NCBI GenBank assembly: GCA_026225945.1
Contig: JAMJFZ010003581.1
Span: 11,396,001 to 11,460,000, forward strand
Source: Cricetomys ansorgei
Lineage: Eukaryota > Chordata > Mammalia > Rodentia > Nesomyidae
DNA length: 64,000 bases
Reading direction: 5' to 3'
Under the pieces are notes generated by a model, which saw only the letters and a list, made by a program, of their open reading frames with translations, searched no databases and was not told where the DNA came from. The translations under genes were made by a program, and so were the position numbers. Of the stretch, positions 33,416 to 44,469 are shown one piece after another. How positions within the stretch are numbered: the first letter of the stretch is position 1; every line of letters starts with the position of its first letter.

Positions 33416-33444
33416 GGTAGGTAGGTAGGTAGGTAGGTAGGTAG
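33416..33444. repeat. (GGTA)n microsatellite
   Basis: Seven GGTA/GTAG units. Confidence 0.95.
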
Positions 33445-33651
33445 ATAGAGGGGGGTAGGCACACACTGCATTACAGGAAAACAACTAACTGCTACAGAAG
33501 GAATGATGGAATTAGAAAAATCTCTGTTTTGCAGACACCAAGGTATTAATTCAAGCAGGGGCCATTTAAGGATGCAGAAATGAATGTATAAAAATTTGAT
33601 GAGGAACAAGATAGGTCTCAAAGCACCACTAATGAATTACTTATGAACTAC

Positions 33652-33985
33652 TATGATAGCTAATATTGACTGACAGTTAATAACTTGATGTGATATAAAA
33701 TCGCACAGGATGCAATCCTCTCGACATAGCTGAAAGGGATTCCCTTGACTGAGTTAACTGAGCAGGGAAGTCTTGCCCACTATGAGTGGCACCATTCCGC
33801 ACGCTAGGGTCATAGACTGGATAAGAAGGAGAAAACAAGCCGAACATAAGCATTCGCAGCCCGCCGAGGGTGCAAAGCTCAGCTGCCTCAAGCCCCTGCC
33901 GCCAGGTTTTCCCTGCCTCTGTGGACTCTCCCGTAGCACTGTGAGCCAAAGTTCAAAGAATATTTTATTACAGCAGTGATACAAA
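33652..33985 (+). mobile_element. MaLR-like LTR
   Basis: 'gagttaactgagcagggaag', 'gggtcatagactggataagaaggagaaaacaagc' and 'gtgagccaaagttcaaagaat' follow the same order as the 9603 and 46020 copies. Diverged. Confidence 0.55.
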
Positions 33986-34194
33986 TAATGAAAACACTCA
34001 AGGGGAAAAACTGATAGGTAGCTTGGATCAGGTGATTAAACTCAACATTACCAATAAAGGGTCAATGCCAGGTGCTCTTGCTGTGCTCCACCAGGAAAGT
34101 CACAGCATTGCTGTGTGCTGTTCCTGCTGTGACACCCTGGTATCCCCCTAAAGGAGATACCAGCTTACACCCGCACTGTACGCACTCTGAAGAA

Positions 34195-34295
34195 TGAGTG
34201 GTTTGTGCTTTTCCGAACTTTCAATGTGATAAAAGACGGCAAAAGGCTGAGGAACTGCATTAAGTTAAAGAAGACAAAAGAGCTACAGTAACAAG
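34195..34295 (+). mobile_element. Old L1 3' UTR fragment
   Basis: 'tcaatgtgataaaagacggcaaaaggctgaggaactgcattaag' matches a stretch common to the 3' ends of old L1M elements; see also 57930-58060. Confidence 0.5.
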
Positions 34296-34298
34296 GAC

Positions 34299-34382
34299 TT
34301 GGGGTGCAGCTCAGTGGTTAAACACTCGGTGTGTGGGAGGTCCTGGGTTCCATTCCTGGTGCTAAATGAACAAAGAGCTGCA
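34299..34382 (+). mobile_element. ID-like SINE
   Basis: 'cttggggtgcagctcagtgg' then 'ggaggtcctgggttccattcctggtgc', a tRNA-derived ID-type SINE. A-rich end present. Confidence 0.7.
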
Positions 34383-34705
34383 AAGCATCTCCCTGGGTTG
34401 AAAGACAGGGAAGAAAAGCAACCTGTAGAGGACCTTATTGGGATAAGTGGCAGTAGTATATACATTTAAATCTTTCTGTTGTTTGATGGATTTAAAAATT
34501 TGGTATTGATGTATTAGAGTAAAGGAAGGGACTTCATATTTGCAACTTAGAAATGTTCAGAGAAAGAGAAATAAAGCAAATGGGAAAAAAGGAAGAAAGA
34601 AAGAATAAAAAGAAAGACAAAGAAAAGAGAAAACTGAAGTTGGCAATTGAGTTGGTAAATTTGGGTTGAGAATATGACAAAAATATTTATACTATTTCGG
34701 CCACT

Positions 34706-34790
34706 TCTGAAGGCCAAAGTGAGGATTGGGAGTTCCAGGCCAGCCTGGGCTACACAGGTAGACCCTGTCTCCAAAGGCCAAAAGGAAACT
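34706..34790 (+). mobile_element. Partial B1 SINE
   Basis: 'gggagttccaggccagcctgggctacacaggtagaccctgtctcc': right half of a B1. Confidence 0.75.
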
Positions 34791-35265
34791 TAACACACAA
34801 GAAAGAACCAAAAGGAGGTTACGTAGAAATGCAATAGAAAAGTCGGTGAATAATATATGTTATTAAGTTAAAGGAAGACAGGCTTACCAACAGCCCTCAC
34901 ATTTGGAAAGACCGTTAAGCTTTCCCCGAGTTACGGGATATAAACTAGAACTCTGTTGAAACAGTACTTCACTATGACGTTAGCAGACAGGCAGGACGTT
35001 ACCCTGACTCACTGATAGGACTGTGAAGGCATTAGGCTCTGGAATGCAGAATTGTAGGAGCTACAGAGTGGCAGATCCCAGTGGACGGGAATTTGTCAAT
35101 GTCTAATAAGCCCGCTGTGCCATGCACTTAGCCTTTGACCCAGCAATCCCACTTTGGGCATTTATTCCAAAAACACATCTCTAACAAACCAGAAACAACA
35201 TTTTTACAAGACTCCTTCTTCCAGCACTAATTATAATAGCAAAATATTGGCAACTTCCTAAATAC
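34790..35265. other. Unassigned DNA
   Basis: No recognised feature. Confidence 0.3.
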
Positions 35266-35269
35266 TGGT

Positions 35270-35540
35270 TGCAATCACTTGTTGGGATGCCGTGAGCAAA
35301 CGCTGATGGCGAGCTAACCTGAAGGGCGGTAATTTATTTTCAAGTCCTTCTAGAGGCTGGAACCCAAGATCAGGATGTCAGTAGGGCTGATTTCATGCTA
35401 TTATGGCTTCACTGGGCTAGACCCCCTGAGTAAAGGCCGTACCTCCACATGCAGTTACATTCTTAGGTGTTAGGGGTCAGGGCTTCTGATGGAACTTGGG
35501 TTCAATTAGCACATAGTCCCTCTGCTATAGGAGAGTGATT
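35270..35540 (-). mobile_element. Old LTR-like repeat, antisense
   Basis: 'taatttattttcaagtccttctagaggctggaacccaagatcaggatg' resembles the antisense of old MaLR/MLT-type repeats. Confidence 0.35.
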
Positions 35541-35667
35541 GAATAGATTATGAGGTAGCTACTATACGGAGCATCACGTAGCTACAAAGGAAAGCACCAG
35601 AGACATCTAAAATCCGCATGAGTCTTTTTCTGTTTGTATTTCTCCCTTTCCTAGATGTTCTCTGTAC

Positions 35668-36020
35668 ATGCCATAGTGATTTGAATGTGACAGTACCCCA
35701 ACAGGCTCACGTGTTTGAACACTTGACCCCCAGCTGGAGGCCCTCTTTGGGGAAGCTGTGGAATCTTTAGGAGGTGTGGCCTCTTTTGAGGAAGTGGGTC
35801 ACTGAGGCAGAACTTGAGGCATTGCAGTTCAGCCCTACTTCCTGTTTATCCCTTGCTTTCTGGGTGTAGATGCAATGTGACCAGCTAGCCTCCTGCTTCT
35901 CCCACCCTGCTGGCTGCTGCTGGGTCCTATCCCTCTGGAACTGCAAACAAAATAAACACTTTCCCTCTTCAGTTGCTTTTGTCAACGTATTTCATTGCAG
36001 CAACAAGAAAGTAACTAAAC
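35668..36020 (+). mobile_element. MaLR-like LTR
   Basis: 'taggaggtgtggcctcttttgaggaagtgggtcactg', 'gatgcaatgtgaccagctagcctcctgcttctcccaccc' and 'aaaataaacactttccctcttcagttgcttttgtcaacg', ending with 'caagaaagtaactaaac'. Confidence 0.65.
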
Positions 36021-36024
36021 ATGT

Positions 36025-36570
36025 ATTTCGTATGTATTTGAGTACTGTGGCTACTAAGATTATCCTCTGGGACTGTTCTCTGAAATCAACAGTTTCTTAC
36101 ACCCCAACTGGATTATTAAACACAGCCACCGTAATTCAACCTGTGGTTCTTCCAAATTAACAAATCAATTAATTACTGTGTTTTCGTTCTACAGCAAATC
36201 AAACTGAACTGTGGATATTCTGAAAAATTAGCTCTAATCAACCAAGGTTTTATTGATCTAATGATATCTCTAATTAGTTCTTGCTGCCACAAAATTAAAC
36301 TTAGAGTTTTTGAAAACGTCTCAAGCATTCTATTCGACAGATAATATTTTTAGGATCTAGGAGTGCCTGGGTTTGCAGGTAACAGAGTGCTATACTCTAA
36401 CTTACTTAAGCAAATAGAAGCTTATTTTTCTCTATAATTTGGCATACCAATGATTCAGGCTAATGTTAATGTAGACAAATTCCACTCAGCCATTCCTACA
36501 CATCTAATATGTGGATTTGTTGCTTTTGATCCCTGTATGCCTGCTGTAGTTCTGGGTACCAAGTATACAT
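36025..36570. other. Unassigned DNA
   Basis: No recognised feature. Confidence 0.3.
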
Positions 36571-36575
36571 TTAAC

Positions 36576-36828
36576 ACATACATACAAACACACAGAGAGG
36601 CACAATACGCACACACATACACAAATGCATATACACAGAGAGCTATACATAAAGACACACAAGCACATGGACAAATGCACACACACAGATACATATATAT
36701 AGACCCACACACCCATGCACATATATTCAGACATATATATTCACGTAAACTATATATATATATATATGTGTGTGTGTGTATATATATATACACACACACA
36801 TACAGATATATATGTATGTATGCATTTT
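36576..36828. repeat. CA/TA compound low-complexity tract
   Basis: CACA-rich sequence grading into (TA)n and (TG)n, with nested palindromes near 36750-36820. Open frames here are repeat-driven. Confidence 0.9.
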
Positions 36829-36839
36829 TTTCGTAAAGA

Positions 36840-37290
36840 TATGAACTCTTTTTTCCTCTTTTGGCTAAGTATCTTTCTTTCCTTTCTAATCACAAACACA
36901 TGAAGGGCACGACCTCTGTGGCACTGCTGTTCGTTGATACCCAGCGTACAGCCTGGTGTGTCAAGAGAACTGGGTAAATGCCACTTGAATCAGGTCATTG
37001 GAAAGCGTCCCTATGGGAAGCAGAAGGAAATGCATAGCTTTCAACAACACTGCTTCTAGGACGGCTTGTTTATTATGAATTAATTCAATATCAAACAGGC
37101 GTTACAACATTTCCAGAAGTTGGTGTCGATGATTTATCAAAAATTAGAGTGGTTTTGACTGATAATGTAGGATATTGTGAAATGTTAGCTTATTATATAT
37201 TTTATTGATCTGAATGTGTTTTATTCTGTCTCCTTTGTGGATTTATCTTGGGACAATGCCCAAAGCATTACCAGAAGTGGCTGTTGATTG
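36840..37290. other. Unassigned DNA
   Basis: No recognised feature. Confidence 0.3.
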
Positions 37291-37299
37291 ATGTCTCTG

Positions 37300-37620
37300 T
37301 CAGGACAGGCTAACATATACTGCAATAACAGTATCTACAGAGACAGACTGACTTCTCTCCCATATTGTGTGCTTCCTGAAGGCTCTTATCTGTGCCATCT
37401 TAACTCTGGATCCCATACGGTTGGAGTAGCCATTCTCAAGAACGTTAGTGGTTGCCAAAACATAAGGAAAGAGACACAGAGGACGTCACGCTAGCAGCTA
37501 AATAATCAGGGGTGAGGAACACCATTTCTTGTCCTCATCACTCATTGGCTAGAACAGATTGTGTGCCACCCCAAAACCACAAGGAAGCACAGCATTCCGG
37601 CCCTATCACGTGTTTCGAAG
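37300..37620 (-). mobile_element. MLT1-like LTR, antisense
   Basis: 'gacaggctaacatatactgcaataac' at the left and 'cattggctagaacagat' further on are the antisense landmarks of MLT1 LTRs. The same pair of landmarks recurs at 60168-60440. Confidence 0.5.
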
Positions 37621-37894
37621 GGGAAGGAAAACAGCGCTGTGCCACCACAGGTCTCAGAAGATGAGGAAATCATCACCAGATGTGTGTTACAGCTTGCAGA
37701 AAGCACATTAGAGGAGCAGGAATGGCTATGAAAGACCGGTGGCCTCCAGCTAAGGGATGACGGAAGTTAAGGCTGGAGAAGATGAAAATGGAAGGACTCT
37801 GGACCTAGTCACTGAGGGAAAATTCAACAGGACTAAGGTGTGAATTAGTCTGGGAAGATTGAGAGGGGATGGATAAGGATGTTATAAAGAGTTT

Positions 37895-38165
37895 TTCCTT
37901 TTTTAATTTTAGCTTTTTAAATATGTTTTTTATTAGTTCTTCGAGAATTTCCTATGAGTTCTGATCACATTTTCCTTTCTCCCAACTCCTCCCACATCCA
38001 CTCCCCCTTCCCTACCAACTCCTTCTCTCTCTTTTTTTTTTTCTTTTCAATCACCAAGCCTTGTTTGTGGTGCCCATATATCCACAGATGCGTGGGAGTG
38101 TGGTTGACCTATAAGTTAACGCTCTTAAAGAAAGCTGATTGTCCTTTCTTCCCCTAGCAGCCACG
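37895..38165 (-). mobile_element. Lx-type L1 fragment, antisense
   Basis: 'ttttattagttcttcgagaatttcctatg', a C-rich block of 'ctcctcccacatccactccccc', and 'gcccatatatccacagatgcgtgggagtgtggttgacct' match the antisense rodent Lx L1. Confidence 0.7.
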
Positions 38166-38169
38166 ACTG

Positions 38170-38865
38170 ACCAAGGACAGTGAATAAAGACCTTTCAGAG
38201 CATGCAGTCCCAATGGAGCAGAGTTCTGCACTGTCCTTCCTAAGGCTCAGGGACCATCATGGAAGGCGGGGTGGAAAGCCTGTAAGATCCAGAAGGAGTG
38301 AAAAGATACAAGGAAGCTGTGTCCCCTGGACACCACGGAGGAGGACATAGCATTCACAGTGGTTATGACGGTATGGACAAACACTGTGCAAGCTCGAGCC
38401 AGACCAGATCCTCTGTTTTCTCTAATATGGTAACTGAGAATAGCATCTGAGCAGATGGAGGCAGGATGGGCTTCTCCACACAGCAGACAACTGGGAAGCA
38501 AGGGCCTGGTAAGTCACTCAAGTCCACCGTAGTTTTTCTCTCTTAGGTATGTTTCAGCAAGCACACATGCACACACACTTTGATTTGAGGTACAGTGTGT
38601 CCCACAACTAAGTCTGGCAGGCTGTTGGTTTAATATTTCCTATCAGTGTCACATTGTAGGGATTCCAAAGGAGTATTGTTGTGTAACAGTTTCCTCTGAT
38701 ATTGAAACACTCTATTCTATGGGAAGCTCCTTAAACAATTCAAAAGAGCTCCAGGAAGTCCCTGAAACTAACCAGATGTACTAGGCCCCTCCCTGCCAGA
38801 GCAAGCAATAAAAGTTTAGAGTCCCATTCAGACCGACTAAGTAGAGCTACAAATAAGACTTTTAG
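38170..38865. other. Unassigned DNA
   Basis: No recognised feature. Confidence 0.3.
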
Positions 38866-38868
38866 ACA

Positions 38869-38985
38869 AGACAGGTGTGGTAGTACACACCTTTAATCTC
38901 AGCACTCCGGAGACAAAGGCAGGAGGAATCAGATGAAGAAGCTGAGTATCTTAGAAGTCACGTGGAAGAAAGAAAAAAAATGCTG
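38869..38985 (+). mobile_element. Diverged B1 SINE
   Basis: 'caggtgtggtagtacacacctttaatctcagcactccgg' is the B1 start; the right half is decayed. Confidence 0.8.
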
Positions 38986-38989
38986 TATG

Positions 38990-39548
38990 TTCCTATGATC
39001 ACTAACATTCAAACTCATATGCAATCTATTGCTTTTTCTTGTTTTGGGACTAACCATGAGTTTTAGCACTTCTATTTATACCTGAATTTTAAAAACGATT
39101 ACACGCATAATTAACTTCCATTCTTACTCTGATGTCATGCTAAAGAGCTTAGCTGAAACACAGTGCAGTCCCTGCCCGGTGTGCATTAAAATAGCCCAAA
39201 GTAGCTGTCAAGGCTTAAACAACTCGGGAGGAAAGCACTGCCATGGCTTTACTGAACAGATGGTCCAATGATGTCAGTGTCTCCAAATTACCTGCAGCCA
39301 AAGCAGATGGAAAAATCAACGTGGAAGCCAGGCCTGATGGCAGGCAACAGTCACAGGAACATCACGGGAAGAGAGCTAAACGCTAGCTCTCTTCGCACCG
39401 TCCTAAGAGCTACTAGGAACCTTTTCCTTTGTGCAAATACTTTCAACGAATGACAAATGGTTCCTGCCATCATTACAGGCTGGAGGAAGAGGCATTTTGT
39501 AATGTCTCTGCTGCTAAAAACTTATACTGACTCTAAACAGAAGTGATT
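38990..39548. other. Unassigned DNA
   Basis: No recognised feature. Confidence 0.3.
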
Positions 39549-39551
39549 GGG

Positions 39552-39800
39552 GGCTGGGGAGGTGGCTTAATCTGAAAGTGTCCATCGTACAAGCGTGAGG
39601 ACTGAGTTCAGACCCTCGGTGCCTGTGAATGCTTGCTTGGGCCAGCTCTGGGCTACAGGTGAAGGGCTGAGGCTGGCTAATCTGGGAAGCTTGGTAACCA
39701 GCCAGTCTTGCTGAGTTAACGATCTTCAGGTTAATTGAGAGACCTTGTTTTTAGAAAAATGGCAGAAAGTGATTGGGGAAAATACTTAAGAGTCCACACA
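39552..39800 (+). mobile_element. Long tRNA-headed SINE
   Basis: 'gggctggggaggtggcttaa' head, 'gtgaggactgagttcagaccc' and 'ttaattgagagaccttg'. Same family as 10536-10856. Confidence 0.55.
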
Positions 39801-39802
39801 TG

Positions 39803-39836
39803 AAGGAAAGGAAGGAAGCAAGGAAGGAAGGAAGAA
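39803..39836. repeat. (GGAA)n tract
   Basis: Short imperfect GGAA repeat following the SINE. Confidence 0.9.
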
Positions 39837-39914
39837 GATTGATTTTTAAAATTAAAACTAGGTGATTACATGTGTAAAAGTTTCCCTATTAAGAGCCTTT
39901 TCCTGCCATCTACT

Positions 39915-40318
39915 GGTCCTTACTCCCCCCCACACACACCTGCTGGCCCTTATCCCCTCCCCCCACACCTGCTGACCCTTACCTACACACACACACCTGC
40001 TGGCCTTTATTCCCCCACACATACATGCTGGCCCTTACCCCACCACACACACACCTGCTGGCCCTTACTCGCCACACGCCATCATTCCTGCTGGCCCTTA
40101 TTCCCCTCCCCGAACACATACACCTGCTGGCCCTAACCCCCCCACACACACCTGCTGGCCCTTACCCCCCCACACACATACATCATTCCTGCTGGCCCTT
40201 ATTCCCCTCCCCGAACACATACACCTGCTGGCCCTTACCCCACACACACACATCATTCCTGCTGGCCCTTATTCCCCTCCCCGAACACATACACCTGCTG
40301 GCCCTTACCCCCACCCAC
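39915..40318. repeat. CTGCTGGCCCTTA minisatellite
   Basis: About 400 bp in which 'cctgctggccctta' recurs at variable spacing, separated by C-runs and CA-rich linkers. A larger block starting 'catcattcctgctggccctt' and containing 'cccctccccgaacacataca' recurs at 40080, 40181 and 40251. The 133-codon frame 40025-40426 is largely this repeat. Confidence 0.95.
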
Positions 40319-40324
40319 CTGCCC

Positions 40325-41040
40325 ACTACCATTAGCTATCTGCTACAGAGTAACACACATTCCACTCAGCCAGTTACCCTGGACTGTGTGGACTTCAAAA
40401 TCACAGAGCTTTGTGCTCACAGATGAAGACATTAGTCTCCAGAGGTCCCTCCCTCACCATAGGCAGTGTACAGAGGCAGCATGAAAGTCCATGGGTTTCT
40501 CTGAAGCCTTTACAGCTCCACACACACCAAAACCCCTAAGTCTTAACTCTTAAGAAGTACAGACCACACGATACCAGGCTTATATACAACAGTCTAGAAG
40601 AACAATCAGAACAAAATTTCAATTAGTGTTTTCTGCCATACTTATGTCCAATTTCATGAGAGCATTGCCTGGAACAGGGATGTTTGGGTTTAAGATACAG
40701 GACAAGAATCCTGAGACAAGACTGTGAGTAGAGGAATCTGGTTGGGGTGTTGGGGGGGGCACATCTGAAAGTGACGATGGGGGAGGGAAGAGACAAGACG
40801 GGAAAGGAAACACACACATCAGAGTCACCCCAAGCAAGAGTGAGGGAGCTAGCTTTGTACCCACCAACGCCCATGCCCATCTGTCATCAGATGGGCACTG
40901 CTGCCAGGGACACCAGCTTCCTTCTACTTTTGGATCTTCCAGGACAAGAGATAGTTCTCCTCCGGGGGAGAATGGCTGATGCTTGCAGAGGGATGCCCAG
41001 AGCAGTGAACACCGTGGGGCATGTCAGGGAACGCTGCAGG
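40325..41040. other. Unassigned DNA
   Basis: No recognised gene. A weak antisense MIR-like stretch is possible near 40420-40500. Confidence 0.3.
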
Positions 41041-41044
41041 GCGT

Positions 41045-41265
41045 GACAGTCTGCTTTATGTCATTACAAGGATACCAATGCCGGGCATGTTATAAATTAA
41101 AGAGGTTTGTCTGGTTCATATTCGGGGGCTGAATTATAAGATCAGGTGGACCTGTCTATTTGGACTGTGGTGAGTTGTGCCGCTCCCACCCCACTCCCAC
41201 TGTAACATGACAACATAATTGAGAGACAGAAAAGGAGACAGCCACCTGTAGGGATGACCCAGCAC
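41045..41265 (-). mobile_element. Old LTR-like repeat, antisense
   Basis: 'aaattaaagaggtttgtctggttcatattcgggggctg' resembles the antisense body of the old rodent/mammalian LTRs seen elsewhere in this window. Confidence 0.35.
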
Positions 41266-41519
41266 ATAGACCAGCCTTACGTGAGAAGAATTCATTCTGG
41301 CAAGAGCTCACTCCATGAGATCAGCTTCTTTCTGGGAGTAATGGTGCTCTGTGAGCAAACTGCCTTTCACTGGGTACTGTCTCATCTTTGCCACAGCGGG
41401 GAGAACTTCCAGCACATGATCACACTCAGCTGTGTCTGAACCACGCAAGGATGCGAGCAGACCACGAGCAGCTTTCTCTGTAGTTAGCTTGGTGCTGGGG
41501 CCCGCCTCTGTGGCCCCGC

Positions 41520-41640
41520 TCACAGCCTCAGACAAGCAAGTTCCCCTCTCTAATCCGTAGCTTCCTCATCACCACTAGATGCGCGAGCACCAAACAGATT
41601 AAAATGCTAGCTCGATGCTCGGCATGAAGGAAGCCTTAGA
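41520..41640 (+). mobile_element. MIR-like SINE
   Basis: 'caagttcccctctctaatccgtagcttcctcatc' then 'aatgctagctcgatgctcggcatgaagg' follow the 3' half of MIR. Confidence 0.5.
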
Positions 41641-41664
41641 TACAGAGCATTATTGTATTTTCCC

Positions 41665-41830
41665 TTTTGGAAGTTCTTTGTCTTTGTTCGCTTGTGTAAT
41701 GGGGTCTCACCGTGTAGCCCTGGCTAGCCTGGTACTCTTGGTAAACCAGGCTTTCCTAGAACTCAAAGATCTGCCTGCCTCTCCACCTCTCAAGTGCTCG
41801 GTAGGTTCAAAGATGTCGCCACCACATCCG
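41665..41830 (-). mobile_element. B1 SINE, diverged
   Basis: 'ggggtctcaccgtgtagccctggctagcctgg' and 'actcaaagatctgcctgcctct' are antisense B1 landmarks. Confidence 0.85.
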
Positions 41831-41831
41831 G

Positions 41832-42160
41832 TTTCTCTTTGCTGTGACCAAACACTGGATAGAAACAAAGAGAGGGCTTGTTTGGGATCATAGTTTCAGA
41901 GATGTCAGTTCTCAGTGAGAGGCAGTGACTGGAAGTTCACTTAATGGTCACCAGGAAGGAGAGAGAAGGAATACAGGAAGAGGCCAAAGCAAGATACAGC
42001 ATCCAAAGACACACTCTGTGGTTACTCAAGTCCTCCAAGTAGGGCTACCCCCATATAATTTTCATATTATAACTCCATCAAAGGCTTAATCCATTAGGTC
42101 AGAGACCTTAGACCCCACCATCCCTGGAAATGCCCTCAAGGACACATTCAACCTATGCTT
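41832..42160 (-). mobile_element. MaLR-like LTR, antisense
   Basis: 'tgctgtgaccaaacactgg' and 'ccatcaaaggcttaatccattaggtcagagacc' fit the antisense reading of a MaLR/MLT-type LTR, adjoining the B1. Confidence 0.45.
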
Positions 42161-42348
42161 TACTAACCTGCTGGGCATTTCTCAAGGCAATCAGATTGAC
42201 GATTGGGATTAACAACTCTAGTGTAGAATGTGGAATTCAGAATCCCACCGGGTGCTTCAACATGTCAGGACTTCGAGCCACACTTGAGTCAACTTTCTGA
42301 TTTCACGGAGGAAGCTTAAAGACAAGGGAGATATTTATCCCAAGTGCA

Positions 42349-42595
42349 TGCATGTGTGTGTGTGTGTGTGTGTGATTGTGAATGTGTGTGTGTGCATGTG
42401 TATGTGTGCTGTGTGTGTGCATATGCATATGTGACTGTGTGTGTACTTATGCATGTGTGTGTGCCTGTGTGTGTGTATGTGTGTGCTGTGCGTATGCATG
42501 TGGATGTGTGTGCATGTGTGTGTCTGTGTCCGCGTGTGCTTGTTCATGTGCTTGTGCATATGTGTGTGCGCCTGTGTGTGTGTGCCTGAGTGCAG
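42349..42595. repeat. Interrupted (TG)n tract
   Basis: TG-rich low-complexity sequence with CA/CT/TA interruptions; frames across it (up to 174 codons on the minus strand) are artefacts. Confidence 0.93.
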
Positions 42596-42956
42596 TGTGT
42601 ACAATCCTGGATAAGAGAGTGGCTGAAACAGACCTGTGCACTGGGCATTGCTCCTTGTGCAGTGTTCTCTCCAGCACCTTGGACTGACTTCCTCAGAATT
42701 ATTTCTAGAGTACAGATCTGGAAGGGAGACTCTATCATCACCCTCTCCTTCAAAGGGTTTTCTCTCACCATTCGGATACATTAGCAGTGGCTGCCACAGT
42801 GTTGCCCACAGTGCTGTGCTGAGAAAGATTCTGAGGGTGGGACGTCTTAGGCCAGGCATGTGACTGATTTCAACGTCTGTTGGCTTTCTAGAGACGTCAG
42901 TAAGAACATGGCCTATTGGTCCTGTAGCTTGAAGAAACCAGTGTGTTCATTTGATT

Positions 42957-43100
42957 GTAATAATAATAGTGATTATTATTATAATATATATAGTATGTAT
43001 TTTATAATATATGGTATAATAATACATAATATATGATAATGTATAATATATGATATATTTTATAGTATATAACAATAATGTATTATTATTATTAGAGGAC
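42957..43100. repeat. AT-rich palindromic tract
   Basis: Almost pure A/T with TAATAATAATA and its complement TATTATTATTA near both ends and repeated ATAATATATGATA blocks between, so it can form large hairpins or a cruciform. Confidence 0.9.
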
Positions 43101-43146
43101 TATTTAAAGATGTAAATAAAAAAATAGTAAGTACATTTAAGGCACA

Positions 43147-43390
43147 TTAAAAAATAAAGTTGGGGGGCTGGAGAGAGGGCTCAGTTGTTAAAAGCACCTG
43201 TTACTCTTGTAGAAGACAAGGGTTCAATTCCCAGCACCTATATGGCAGCTCGCAAAGATCTGTAACTCTAGTTCCAGAGGACCCTATGCCTTCTTCTGAC
43301 CTCTTCAGGCAACAGGCATGCGTGTGACACACACAAATACACGCAGGCAAAGTGTTTATGCGCATAAAATAAAATGAAGAAGAGGGAGAC
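43147..43390 (+). mobile_element. B3/B2-type SINE
   Basis: 'ggggctggagagagggctcagttg', 'gttcaattcccagcaccta', 'ccatgccttcttctgacctcttcaggcaac' (approx.) and a 'gcgcataaaataaaat' tail. Full-length. Confidence 0.85.
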
Positions 43391-43794
43391 AGAGCAGGAG
43401 AAAGCTGGTCTCTGGAACTGACTCTCAAAGTCTCAAGAATGACAATCAGAAAACCTGGGAGGAAGGAATTAGGTTGAAAACAGAAGTTAGTTGAGTATCT
43501 TACATTCTGTCTTTGCTCATAGCTGGATCCGGAACAGTGGGAGATGGGCACGTACTCTTTGTGTGTGAGGGGAGGTCAGGGACTGAAGTCTCCCAAGCTG
43601 ATCTGTATAATCAGACCCTTTCAAGCAAAACATCAAAGGGGAGGGGAGTATCATATACTTAGAGGCTGATTCTAAAATTTATCTGGAAATAGAACAAAAT
43701 TCAGGAAGGCATTTCTGAAAGAATGAAAAAAAAAAGAGCATACTTACAGCTAATTATATGACTCATAATTGCCTTTCAACTAACTACGAAACTG

Positions 43795-44215
43795 TGTATT
43801 AGTCAATTTTCTCCATGCTGGCAAAATCTCTTGTCAAAAGCAACTTAAGGCTGGAGCATTCACCCCAGCTAGCAGCTGGAGAGGGCAGCCCTCTGTCTGC
43901 AGGGAGGTCACAGCAAGAGCATGAAGCGGCTCCTCATGTGGTGTCCACAGCCAGGAAGCAGAGAGAGACGAATGCTGGTCTCCAATCTTCTCCTTACTCA
44001 GCCTGGCTCTCCAGTCCCTGGAATGGTGCCACCCCCACCCAGGGTGTGTCTTCTCACCCCAGTAAGACCTCACTGGAAACACCTTCACAGATGCACTCAG
44101 AGATTCGCTTCCTATATTCTTCTGTATTCTGTCAAATCTAGAATCGCCACAAGTCTGCCTGTTGTCAACTCAACTCCCAAACACATCACTTTAAATCATG
44201 ACACTCTACCTGGGC
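43795..44215 (-). mobile_element. MaLR-like LTR, antisense
   Basis: 'attagtcaattttctccatgctggcaaaatc', 'caaaagcaacttaaggctggag' and 'ggaatggtgccacccccaccc' followed by 'gttgtcaactcaactccc'. About 420 bp, antisense. Confidence 0.6.
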
Positions 44216-44265
44216 CTTGAGGTCTCATGTTCTTCTCATAATGCAGAATGCATTTAGCTCTCCTT

Positions 44266-44464
44266 TATTTTTAATTTTTATTTTAGTTTGTTTGTTAGTG
44301 TACTTATTTAGCACGTGTGTACCATAAGCGCGCACATAGAGGTCACAGAAAACTTGTGGGAGTCAGTTTTCTCTTTCTATCACGTGGGTTCCAGGAATCA
44401 AACTCATGATTTTGTCAGGTTTGGCAGCAAGAATCCGTCTCTGCTGAGCCATCTGGCTGGCCCT
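44266..44464 (-). mobile_element. B3-type SINE
   Basis: 'gaggtcacagaaaacttgtgggagtcagttttctctttct', 'cacgtgggttccaggaatcaaactcatg' and 'gctgagccatctggctggccc' give a full antisense B3. Confidence 0.9.
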
Positions 44465-44469
44465 GTCCA

